Below are positions 1-6,351 of a DNA stretch of 6,373 nucleotides, one piece after another. This DNA comes from Actinomycetota bacterium (GTDB taxonomy: Bacteria; Actinomycetota; Actinomycetes; Nanopelagicales; Nanopelagicaceae). The stretch covers positions 1 through 6,373 of the forward strand of contig WLMD01000094.1 in the NCBI GenBank assembly GCA_009700405.1. Direction: 5' to 3'. Numbering within the stretch: position 1 is the first letter of the stretch; the number at the start of each line of letters is the position of its first letter. Both the position numbers and the translations under genes were made by a program. The notes under the pieces were generated by a model. The model had not been told where the DNA came from and made no database searches. It saw only the letters and a program-made list of their open reading frames with translations.

Positions 1-547
1 AAGCGTCCTCAGCTTTAACGATTGCGCGAATGCGCTTGCTGTAGAGATCTGTGAGATCAACAAATTGAGCGCCTATGAGTGGACTCGTGGCGGTTAGTGA
101 AATGTGATCGCGAATCAAGACTGGTTGACCAACTCGGTATTCCTTATTTATACCGCCACATGCGTTGGTGAGAATTAGGATTTTGCAGCCTGCTTTCACG
201 GCAGTGCGCGCACTATGTACTACGGGTTCTATCCCTTTGCCTTCATAAAGATGGGTGCGGCCGAGAAATACAAGGGCATTGATTATTCCGTGCTCTCCAT
301 GAATGGCGTATGAGCGGATTTTTCCTGAATGTCCTTCAACTGCGGGAGGCAAAAATCCTGGAACATCATGAGCATCAAATTCGTGTGCAGGTTTGCCTAA
401 TGCATCTACGGCGCTAACCCAGCCCGATCCCATGACTAATGCAATGTCATGCTGTGCAATGCCAGTGCGACGAGCAATATCTGCTGCTGCTAACTCGGCT
501 GTTGCAATTGGGTCGTTATACAGGTCTTGAATTGTGAAAGCGCTCAT
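1..547 (-). CDS. punA: Purine nucleoside phosphorylase, N-terminal 182 residues (partial, C-terminus outside window)
   Basis: This enzyme phosphorolyses purine (deoxy)nucleosides to the free base and (deoxy)ribose-1-phosphate, a cytoplasmic purine salvage step. The translation from ATG 547-545 begins MSAFTIQDLYNDP. It shows the hallmarks of trimeric PNP family 2: VMGSGW (residues 38-43), the phosphate-loop GHSG (72-75), GRTHLYEG (96-103), LTNACGGI (126-133) and SPLIGAQFVDLTDLYS (155-170), the last very like actinobacterial PNPs. About one third of a usual 260-280 aa protein lies beyond position 1, so the purine-binding Glu and Asn cannot be checked. The start overlaps the accA stop as ATGA, and no Shine-Dalgarno is visible, so translation is probably coupled to accA. 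Family assignment is secure. Nucleoside preference cannot be read from this fragment. Confidence 0.93.
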   Translation of the reverse strand, partial: MSAFTIQDLYNDPIATAELAAADIARRTGIAQHDIALVMGSGWVSAVDALGKPAHEFDAHDVPGFLPPAVEGHSGKIRSYAIHGEHGIINALVFLGRTHLYEGKGIEPVVHSARTAVKAGCKILILTNACGGINKEYRVGQPVLIRDHISLTATSPLIGAQFVDLTDLYSKRIRAIVKAEDA

Positions 548-2262
548 GCATCAATAATGTCACAGAGCCTGGCTCCGTTTGCCACACTTTCTCCGATAAC
601 CGCCGTGAGGTTGGCGATGATTCCCGATTTGTGTGCCAGTAATGCTTGTTCCATCTTCATCGCTTCAAGGACTATGACGAGATCACCGGCTTCTACGGAG
701 TCACCTTCTTGCAATGCGATCTTCACTACCGTGCCCTGCATCGGACTTGTTAGGCCATCTCCAGCAATGAGTCCGCTCATACCTGCTTTAGCGCGGTGGC
801 GTTTATGTAAAGGCTCTGGCGCATGAAGGCGAATATCAAATCGATGCCCGTTAACTTCTGCTACTAAATGTTCAGAAGCAGCAAGGCTCTGTAGCTCAAT
901 TTTCGTCGCCCCATAATTTGGAATTTCGTTGACGAATTCATTTTCAATGTAGCTTGTATAGACAGTGAATTTCTCTGTGTAAGCCGGATCTTCCAGAATT
1001 GCTCGATGGAAAGGAAGAGCGGTAGCAAGGCCATCAATTTCGAATTCTTGGAGCGCCCGACGTGCACGCGATATTGCTTCCTCACGAGTTTTACCTGTGA
1101 CAATAAGTTTGGCAAGGAGAGAATCAAAGTTGCCACCAATAGTGTCGCCATTCTTAAAACCGGCATCAACGCGCACGCCTGGACCGGTAGGAAGATTCCA
1201 TTGTGTAATGCGACCTGGAGCCGGAAGGAATGAGCGACCTGGATCTTCTCCATTGATACGAAATTCGATGGAATGTCCGCGAATTTCAGGGTCGCCATAT
1301 CCAAGTGCCTCACCCATTGCGATGCGGAATTGTTCACGAACAAGGTCTAATCCAGTTACTTCTTCACTCACTGGGTGTTCAACCTGTAAGCGTGTATTGA
1401 CTTCAAGGAAAGAAATTGTTCCATCTACTCCAACAAGAAATTCGCACGTGCCTGCTCCGACGTAGCCGGCCTCTTTAATAATTGCCTTGCTAGATCGATA
1501 AAGCTCGGCATTTTGAGCATCGGTGAGAAAGGGTGCAGGCGCTTCTTCAACTAGTTTTTGATGTCGGCGTTGCAAGGAGCAATCGCGTGTACTGACTACG
1601 ACAACATTTCCATGCGAATCAGCCAGGACTTGAGTTTCAACGTGCCGCGGGCGATCTAAATATCGCTCAACAAAGCATTCACCGCGGCCGAATCCAGCAA
1701 TCGCTTCACGAACAGCTGATGCAAAAAACTCAGGAATTTCTTCCATGGTACGTGCGACTTTGAGTCCACGCCCACCGCCACCATGAGCTGCCTTAATCGC
1801 AACGGGCAAGCCATGTTCTTTTGCAAAAGTTATAACTTCTTCAAATCCCTCAACGGGATCTGCAGTTCCAGCAACGAGCGGAGCACCGACTTTAGCTGCG
1901 ATCTTCCGTGCCGAAACTTTATCGCCCAATAAGCGGATTGCTTCAGGTGAAGGGCCAATCCAGATCAGTCCAGCATCGAGCACTGCTTGTGCAAAATTGG
2001 CATTTTCAGATAAAAATCCATATCCAGGGTGAATTGCATCGGCACCGGAAGTTTTTGCTACTTCGATGATTTTCTCAATATTTAAATAGGTTTGAGTGGC
2101 AGTAGTACCACCGAGAGAGTATGAAGCATCTGCCATTTGTGAATGAATTGCATTGCGGTCTTCGCTGGAATAACTGGCAATGCTCTTTAAGCCATGATCT
2201 TTGCATGCCCGAATAATGCGAACAGCAATTTCTCCTCGGTTGGCAATCAAGACACTTTTCAT
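544..2262 (-). CDS. accA: Acyl-CoA carboxylase alpha subunit: biotin carboxylase plus C-terminal biotin carboxyl carrier domain
   Basis: The 572-residue protein carries the ATP- and bicarbonate-dependent carboxylation of biotin and the swinging biotin carrier. The biotin carboxylase N-domain starts with IANRGEIAVRIIRA (6-19) and HPGYGFLSEN (78-87). The ATP-grasp domain has Lys157, the glycine loop HGGGGRG (160-166), VERYL (198-202), RHVETQ (206-211), RDCSLQRRHQK (226-236), Glu274 and EVNTRLQVEH (287-296), so the metal-binding glutamates and active-site Asn/Arg are present. The carrier domain ends the protein with SPMQGTV (506-512) and EAMKM (533-537), where Lys536 is the biotinylation site. 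About 570-600 aa is usual for actinobacterial AccA/AccA3 proteins, which lack the BT domain of mitochondrial-type alpha subunits. Start ATG 2262 overlaps the maf stop (ATGA) and has GGAG seven bases upstream. It should pair with the beta and epsilon subunits encoded upstream and be modified by BirA, encoded divergently. Confidence 0.97.
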   Translation of the reverse strand: MKSVLIANRGEIAVRIIRACKDHGLKSIASYSSEDRNAIHSQMADASYSLGGTTATQTYLNIEKIIEVAKTSGADAIHPGYGFLSENANFAQAVLDAGLIWIGPSPEAIRLLGDKVSARKIAAKVGAPLVAGTADPVEGFEEVITFAKEHGLPVAIKAAHGGGGRGLKVARTMEEIPEFFASAVREAIAGFGRGECFVERYLDRPRHVETQVLADSHGNVVVVSTRDCSLQRRHQKLVEEAPAPFLTDAQNAELYRSSKAIIKEAGYVGAGTCEFLVGVDGTISFLEVNTRLQVEHPVSEEVTGLDLVREQFRIAMGEALGYGDPEIRGHSIEFRINGEDPGRSFLPAPGRITQWNLPTGPGVRVDAGFKNGDTIGGNFDSLLAKLIVTGKTREEAISRARRALQEFEIDGLATALPFHRAILEDPAYTEKFTVYTSYIENEFVNEIPNYGATKIELQSLAASEHLVAEVNGHRFDIRLHAPEPLHKRHRAKAGMSGLIAGDGLTSPMQGTVVKIALQEGDSVEAGDLVIVLEAMKMEQALLAHKSGIIANLTAVIGESVANGARLCDIIDA

Positions 2263-2876
2263 GAGGTAGCTCCAATGAGATTATTCTTCAAATCTGGCCA
2301 GCTATATCCAAGTTGGGTAGTCATTGCGCGAAGCAGGGGGATTGAAAGCCCGATTACATTTGTGTAGTCGCCTTCGATGGAGTCAATAAAAGCACTACTA
2401 AGGCCATCTAATGTGAATCCGCCTGCAACATGCAAAGGTTCACCTGATGCGACGTAATCAGCGATTTCTGATTCAGACATCTTTCCAAAAGTAACTTTCG
2501 TAGATGCGATATCGGATATTTCAATGTCACGATTGGTATCAATGATGCAGTGACCAGTGTGAAGGACTCCGGAGTTGCCACTGAGCATCTTCGCTCTTTG
2601 AGTAGCGATTTCAGGGTTGAGTGGCTTACCTAATGATTTGCCTTCAAATTCAAATGTGGAGTCACAAGCGATGATGATGCTTGGCTCAGTGACAAGCTCT
2701 CGAACCGTATGCGCTTTAACAATTGCTAGAGCAATGACCATTTCTTTAGGGGTCATGGATTCGTATATAGCGGCTTCTTCATCAACATTGCTCACGATGA
2801 CACGGGCAGAAATTCCCGCTGCATCAAGTAGGCGTTTACGGGAAGGAGAAGCTGATGCCAGAATAATCGATGGCAT
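2259..2876 (-). CDS. maf: Maf family nucleoside triphosphate pyrophosphatase
   Basis: Maf proteins hydrolyse non-canonical or surplus nucleoside triphosphates (dTTP/UTP or modified nucleotides, depending on subfamily) to monophosphate and pyrophosphate. They are linked to house-cleaning and septum control. The 205-residue protein opens with LASASPSRKRLL (6-17), the family S-x-SP-x-R signature with Ser at the usual first Arg and Arg13 kept. It continues with VDEE (31-34), ACDST (70-74) with the conserved Asp72, LGKP (82-85), HTGHCIID (106-113), YVASGEPLHVAGGFTLDG (141-158) and EGDYTNVIGLSIPLL (168-182). Length and motifs match actinobacterial Maf. ATG 2876 directly follows the accE stop with no gap, and the stop overlaps accA. 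Placement between epsilon and alpha carboxylase genes is typical of actinobacteria and need not mean a shared pathway. The exact nucleotide substrate is not resolved. Confidence 0.95.
   Translation of the reverse strand: MPSIILASASPSRKRLLDAAGISARVIVSNVDEEAAIYESMTPKEMVIALAIVKAHTVRELVTEPSIIIACDSTFEFEGKSLGKPLNPEIATQRAKMLSGNSGVLHTGHCIIDTNRDIEISDIASTKVTFGKMSESEIADYVASGEPLHVAGGFTLDGLSSAFIDSIEGDYTNVIGLSIPLLRAMTTQLGYSWPDLKNNLIGATS
2270..2273 (-). promoter_or_regulatory. Shine-Dalgarno of accA inside the maf 3' end
   Basis: GGAG reads on the minus strand at 2273-2270, with seven bases to ATG 2262-2260. It lies inside the last codons of maf and supports the ATG that overlaps the maf stop as the true start. 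Among the minus-strand genes this is the only start with a clear ribosome binding site. The others appear leaderless or coupled. Confidence 0.6.
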
Positions 2877-3038
2877 TTATGACTTCTTCGGCAAAGGTTG
2901 ACGCAATTGCGGTTTGCCCCAGTTACTTTTTACTATCGCAGCTTCTTCAATAGGGCGTTCGTGCTGCTCTAGTGCCATTTCGAGCGCGGTCAACTCATCA
3001 AGAGATGGGTTGCCGGAAATAATTGTAAAAGTAATCAC
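2877..3038 (-). CDS. accE: Acyl-CoA carboxylase epsilon subunit (53 aa)
   Basis: A small ORF fills the gap between pccB and maf. It starts at GTG 3038-3036, which overlaps the pccB stop as GTGA, and ends at TAA 2879-2877, flush with the maf ATG. The protein begins MITFTIISGNPSLDELTAL and ends NWGKPQLRQPLPKKS. It matches the epsilon family pattern: a short beta-strand, then GNP-x-x-x-EL (GNPSLDEL, 9-16), a helix (about 12-35) and a C-terminal W-x-x-P-x-LR-x-PLP segment (Trp40 to Pro50). In actinobacteria such subunits join alpha and beta subunits and raise activity of acetyl/propionyl-CoA carboxylases. At 53 aa it is at the short end of the family (commonly about 60-90). Position in the operon is exactly where accE is expected. 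No Shine-Dalgarno is evident, so translation is probably coupled to pccB. Confidence 0.88.
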   Translation of the reverse strand: MITFTIISGNPSLDELTALEMALEQHERPIEEAAIVKSNWGKPQLRQPLPKKS

Positions 3039-4606
3039 AGAGGAATGTTTCCATGCTTGCGAGCAGGCAAAGTGTCACGCTTGGTTTTAAGAGCGCGTAG
3101 CGCTTTCGTTATGTACTCGCGTGAGTTGTGAGGTTCGATAACCGCATCAATGTATCCACGTTCAGCGGCTAAATATGGATTAGCAAGAGTTTCGTTGTAG
3201 TCCGTAATTAGCGATGCACGTAGCGCCTCTTCATCGGATGACTCTGTGAGCTCTTTGCGATAAAGAATATTCACCGCTCCTTGCGCTCCCATGACCGCAA
3301 TTTCGGCACTTGGCCAGGCAAGATTGACATCTGCACCAATGTATTTAGATCCCATAACAATGAATGCTCCACCGTAAGCCTTACGGGTAATCAAAGTGAT
3401 CATTGGGACTGATGCTTCACCGTATGCGTAGAGAAGTTTTGCTCCACGACGAATGATGCCGTTCCATTCCTGTTCGATTCCAGGTAAGAATCCTGGAACG
3501 TCCACCAAAGTAATAATAGGAATACTGAAAGCATCGCAGAAACGCACAAAGCGAGCAGCTTTTTCACTGGAATCAATATCTAAAGTTCCTGCTAATTGTT
3601 GTGGCTGGTTGGCAATGATTCCTACGGACTGTCCTTCTATACGGCCAAAGCCTACGACAATGTTTGGTGCGAAAAGTGCATGGATCTCAAGAAATTCATT
3701 TTCATCTAAAATCGCTTGAACTAAGACTTTCATGTCGTATGGCTGATTAGGGCTATCCGGTATCAATGTATCCAGAGCTTGGTCGGTTGGCTTTTCTTCG
3801 AGAGTCTCAGTTGCCGGCAAGATTGGAGCGCCGTCCATATTGTTGCTAGGAAGATAAGAAAGTAGCGCCTTTACATAATCGAGTGCGTCGTCTTCGTTCT
3901 CTGCCAAATAGTGGGCGTTACCAGTTTTTGCATTGTGCGTATGTGCACCGCCAAGTTCTTCCATCCCGACATCTTCGCCAGTGACAGTTTTGATAACTTC
4001 TGGACCTGTAATAAACATGTGCGATGTTTCGTTAACCATGATTGTGAAGTCTGTTAGCGCGGGAGAGTATGCCGCTCCGCCAGCGCAGGGTCCCAGAATT
4101 ACAGAAATTTGAGGGATCACTCCCGATGACCTGGTGTTGAGTCTGAAAATCTTCCCATAACCACTTAATGAAGCAACGCCTTCTTGAATGCGCGCTCCGC
4201 CGGAGTCGCTGATGCCAATGAGCGGTATTCCGGTCTTCAGGGCGAACTCTGCGATCTTGACCATTTTCTCGCCAAAAACTTCACCCAAGCTTCCGCCCAT
4301 GACCGTGAAATCTTGAGAGTAGAGAGCAATGCTTCTGCCATCGATGGTGCCATACCCAATGACTACGCCATCACCGTAAGGGCGATTCTTTTCCATGCCA
4401 AAGTTTGTTGAACGATGCCGTGCAAATTCATCAAGCTCTGTAAAGGATCCTTCGTCGACAAGTTTGGCGATACGTTCGCGCGCCGTCATTTTGCCTTTGG
4501 CGTGTTGTTTCTCAGTGGCTCTCGCCGATCCAGCATGGACGGCCTCATCGAGGCGATCACGGAGGTCTTGAATTTTTCCCGCAGTTGTATGCAGATCACG
4601 GTTCAT
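3035..4606 (-). CDS. pccB: Acyl-CoA carboxylase carboxyltransferase beta subunit (propionyl/acetyl-CoA)
   Basis: This subunit moves the carboxyl group from carboxybiotin to acyl-CoA, giving malonyl- or methylmalonyl-CoA in the cytoplasm. The 523-residue protein has the full two-domain crotonase-like fold. N-domain: GDGVVIGYGTIDGR (78-91), SQDFTVMGGSLGE (97-109), SDSGGARIQEG (133-143) and GPCAGGAAYSPAL (172-184), which holds an oxyanion-hole Gly-Gly. C-domain: GIIANQP (329-335), LVDVPGFLPGIEQE (367-380), RKAYGGAF (408-415) and LAWPSAEIAVMGAQGAV (429-445). Length is typical of PccB/AccB/AccD5 proteins (about 520-550). The residue after GGAF is Ile416. This position is reported to tune acetyl versus propionyl choice in Streptomyces, with Asp in PccB and Ile giving acetyl-CoA use, so both substrates are possible. 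ATG 4606 lies 18 bp from divergent birA. The stop overlaps accE. Confidence 0.96.
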   Translation of the reverse strand: MNRDLHTTAGKIQDLRDRLDEAVHAGSARATEKQHAKGKMTARERIAKLVDEGSFTELDEFARHRSTNFGMEKNRPYGDGVVIGYGTIDGRSIALYSQDFTVMGGSLGEVFGEKMVKIAEFALKTGIPLIGISDSGGARIQEGVASLSGYGKIFRLNTRSSGVIPQISVILGPCAGGAAYSPALTDFTIMVNETSHMFITGPEVIKTVTGEDVGMEELGGAHTHNAKTGNAHYLAENEDDALDYVKALLSYLPSNNMDGAPILPATETLEEKPTDQALDTLIPDSPNQPYDMKVLVQAILDENEFLEIHALFAPNIVVGFGRIEGQSVGIIANQPQQLAGTLDIDSSEKAARFVRFCDAFSIPIITLVDVPGFLPGIEQEWNGIIRRGAKLLYAYGEASVPMITLITRKAYGGAFIVMGSKYIGADVNLAWPSAEIAVMGAQGAVNILYRKELTESSDEEALRASLITDYNETLANPYLAAERGYIDAVIEPHNSREYITKALRALKTKRDTLPARKHGNIPL

Positions 4607-4624
4607 ACCCCTACGGTACTAGTC
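4607..4624. promoter_or_regulatory. Divergent 18-bp promoter with a symmetric -10, probably leaderless in both directions
   Basis: The whole space between the pccB ATG (4606, minus) and the birA GTG (4625, plus) is 18 bases. It contains TACGGTA at 4612-4618, an odd-length palindrome. Read on plus it gives TACGGT (4612-4617), followed by seven bases and then the birA GTG. Read on minus it gives TACCGT (4618-4613), followed by six bases and then the pccB ATG. Both fit the TANNNT -10 pattern of actinobacterial housekeeping sigma factors at the spacing expected if transcription starts on the first base of each start codon. No convincing -35 was found on either side, and any -35 would lie within the opposing gene. 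TAGTAC (4621-4616) is a weaker alternative for the minus direction. This is inference from spacing and pattern. Confidence 0.55.
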
Positions 4625-5410
4625 GTGAGCAACTTACGTGCACCCTTAAATCAAGAACGGATTAATTCGCACTTAGTAGACAGTTACTGGCGAGTAAGCG
4701 TGGTCGATGTCACTGGATCTACGCAAAGAGATTTAGTAAATAGCGTACGTGCCAGTAACTCTGTATCTGGCGATGTTCTTACTGCGGAGTACCAATCACA
4801 AGGCAAAGGTCGTCTTGATCGCACTTTTGAAGCAGCGCCTTTGTCCGCACTTCTATTTTCATTTTTCGTGCAGCCTAAAGTAAATGCAGAAAGGTTTTCG
4901 TGGTTGCCCTTATTAGCAGGTCTAGCTGTTATCAATGCACTTGATAAATGTTGCACATTTACTAACGGCAATCGTGCACAACTTAAATGGCCCAACGACA
5001 TTTTGATTGGTGAAAGTAAGGTCGCAGGAATTATTGCCGAAAGCGTGGATAACAAGGGCGTGGTCATTGGTATTGGATTAAATGTTGGAATGAACCTTTC
5101 TGAGTTGCCAGTTGATCATGCCACCTCTCTTGAACTTGAAGGATGCAGCAATTGCAATCGAAATGAATTACTCGTCGCGATATTGCAAGAGTTTTATACT
5201 CTGATGAAACGGTTCGAGGATTCGGACTCAGCGCTCAAAGATGAGTATGTTGCTCGCTGCGCAACTATTAATTCTCCAATTCGCGTCGAGTACCCTTCTG
5301 GCGAGATCATTGATTCATTTGCAACAGGTATCGACTCAACTGGGGAATTGATCCTAGAAAACGGTCGGAAAGTAAGTGCTGGAGATGTTGTTCATCTACG
5401 TGCGAGATAG
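4625..5410 (+). CDS. birA: Biotin--[acetyl-CoA carboxylase] ligase, catalytic type without DNA-binding domain
   Basis: BirA makes biotinyl-AMP and transfers biotin to a carrier-domain lysine, here most likely Lys536 of the alpha subunit encoded across the promoter. From GTG 4625 the protein is 261 aa. Catalytic-domain motifs run in order: VTGSTQ (29-34), the biotinyl-AMP loop GKGRLDR (60-66), LKWPNDILIGESKVAGIIAE (120-139) with the biotin-binding Lys132, and GIGLNVG (149-155). They are followed by an SH3-like C-terminal domain (about 215-260; INSPIRV, GELILENGR, GDVVHLR). No N-terminal helix-turn-helix is present, so it is not an E. coli-type repressor. The frame stays open upstream to 4415, and an in-frame ATG lies at 4589. 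GTG 4625 is preferred because upstream residues show no BirA similarity and would overlap pccB antisense, and because of the promoter spacing. The stop is eight bases before the purK-like start. Confidence 0.93.
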   Translation: MSNLRAPLNQERINSHLVDSYWRVSVVDVTGSTQRDLVNSVRASNSVSGDVLTAEYQSQGKGRLDRTFEAAPLSALLFSFFVQPKVNAERFSWLPLLAGLAVINALDKCCTFTNGNRAQLKWPNDILIGESKVAGIIAESVDNKGVVIGIGLNVGMNLSELPVDHATSLELEGCSNCNRNELLVAILQEFYTLMKRFEDSDSALKDEYVARCATINSPIRVEYPSGEIIDSFATGIDSTGELILENGRKVSAGDVVHLRAR

Positions 5411-5414
5411 GGGG
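5409..5414 (+). promoter_or_regulatory. Shine-Dalgarno of the purK-like gene
   Basis: AGGGGG overlaps the birA stop codon (TAG 5408-5410) and is followed by four bases and GTG 5419. It differs by one base from AGGAGG and supports GTG 5419 as the start, with translation closely following termination of birA. Confidence 0.55.
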
Positions 5415-5418
5415 CCTA

Positions 5419-6351
5419 GTGCGTAATTCTTTTCCTACAGTTGGAGTGGTAGGCGCGGGTGAATTAGCTCGAATGATGGTGGGGCCAGCAGCAGCGTTAG
5501 GAATTGATTTACTCTTTCTTGCAGAAGATGAAAATGATCCTGCCGCAATAATTGCGCATCATGTCGTTGGTGAGAATCGCGAACTTGAAACAATAAGAGA
5601 ATTTGCTAAAAAGTGTGATGTCTTAACCTTTGTAACTGAAGATATTCCTTATTCAGTAATTCGCACACTCGAAGCCGAAGGCGTAACGATTCGGCCGGGC
5701 TCAAGGGAGCTTGCCGCTCATTCTGCTAAGGATTATCTCTCTGACATTCCGAAAAGTAATGTAATTGAGATTTCTGCATTAGTCGCCCGTTCACCGCACG
5801 GGCAAGCTGCAGCATGGGCAATCACCTTGGTGGGGCGAGAAAATGATCGATCTGTATGGACCGAAACGCCAGCCCCAGGTATTTCCGGTGATCTTGCTAA
5901 TGATGCACAGAAATTAGCGCTAGATGTTGCGCGAGAATGTTTGCTTGCCGGAGTCATGAGCGTTGTCATGCATGTAAGCGGTGGTGAGTTTTTCGTGAAC
6001 CGAGTTTCGATGGGACTTCATGAAAATGGAAACTGGACGGTTGAAGGATCGCGGACCAGTCAGTTCGAACAACATTTGCGGGCGATATTAGATCTACCAC
6101 TGGGTGATACCTCTATGTCATCCGATTTTGCCGTTGTAGGGAACGTTTTTGGGGGAGAGAAATCGGATATGTATCGTCCATATCTGCACCTTATGGCGCG
6201 TAGTCCCGGACTAAAGTTCCATCAATCCCGTACAGAGGTTCTTTCAGGGCGCAAAATTGGGCACGTGAGCGCGGTAGGTGAAAATATTCTAGACTTACGG
6301 GAGTGCATCACTCATGCAGTTGATTATATGAGCGGAGAAATTGATGAGTAA
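5419..6351 (+). CDS. purK: PurK-like protein with central ATP-grasp deletion (degenerate N5-carboxyaminoimidazole ribonucleotide synthase)
   Basis: Normal PurK uses ATP and bicarbonate to convert AIR to N5-CAIR for PurE. This 310-residue protein is clearly of the family. It has VGVVGAGELARM (8-19, usually GGGQLARM), CDVLTF (66-71), RPGSREL (92-98), SALVARSPHGQAAAW (119-133), PAPGI (151-155), TSQFEQHLRAILDLPLGD (213-230), LMARSPG (258-264) and GRKIGHV (277-283). PurK is usually 360-400 aa. The segment between HSAKDYL (101-107) and EISALVARS (117-125) is about 70-80 residues short, losing the ATP-binding lysine and the glycine loop (family GGYDGRG). The family Glu of VEL aligns with Val183. The Glu of NEL aligns with Arg195. 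HNSGH has become HENGN (201-205). ATP-dependent activity is therefore doubtful, although the frame is intact. It starts at GTG with a ribosome site and overlaps purE by eight bases. Family assignment is sure. Loss of function is inference. Confidence 0.9.
   Translation: MRNSFPTVGVVGAGELARMMVGPAAALGIDLLFLAEDENDPAAIIAHHVVGENRELETIREFAKKCDVLTFVTEDIPYSVIRTLEAEGVTIRPGSRELAAHSAKDYLSDIPKSNVIEISALVARSPHGQAAAWAITLVGRENDRSVWTETPAPGISGDLANDAQKLALDVARECLLAGVMSVVMHVSGGEFFVNRVSMGLHENGNWTVEGSRTSQFEQHLRAILDLPLGDTSMSSDFAVVGNVFGGEKSDMYRPYLHLMARSPGLKFHQSRTEVLSGRKIGHVSAVGENILDLRECITHAVDYMSGEIDE

Noticed and set aside
864..1343. A 159-aa minus-strand frame and overlapping plus-strand frames inside accA.
   Set aside because: They are alternative frames of a strongly conserved biotin carboxylase gene. 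Their translations have no family motifs.
2617..2901. A 94-aa plus-strand frame opposite maf.
   Set aside because: It is antisense to a conserved Maf coding sequence and has no recognisable motif or ribosome site.
4415..4624. A longer BirA frame, open upstream to 4415 with an in-frame ATG at 4589, that would give extra N-terminal residues (possibly a DNA-binding domain).
   Set aside because: The extra residues show no helix-turn-helix or BirA similarity and lie antisense to the well-conserved start of pccB. GTG 4625 fits both family length and promoter spacing.
4684..5067. A 127-aa minus-strand frame opposite birA.
   Set aside because: It is a shadow of the conserved BirA catalytic domain, with no start context or family resemblance.
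5411..5418. A terminator between birA and the purK-like gene.
   Set aside because: Only eight bases separate the genes, and there is no inverted repeat with a T-tract. The G-rich stretch is better explained as a ribosome binding site.
5725..5775. A frameshift or sequencing error as the cause of the missing ATP-grasp part of PurK.
   Set aside because: The same frame is in register with PurK on both sides of the junction. The region between is only about 30 bases, too short to hide the missing segment in another frame. A clean deletion in assembly cannot be excluded, but the catalytic substitutions further on argue against it.
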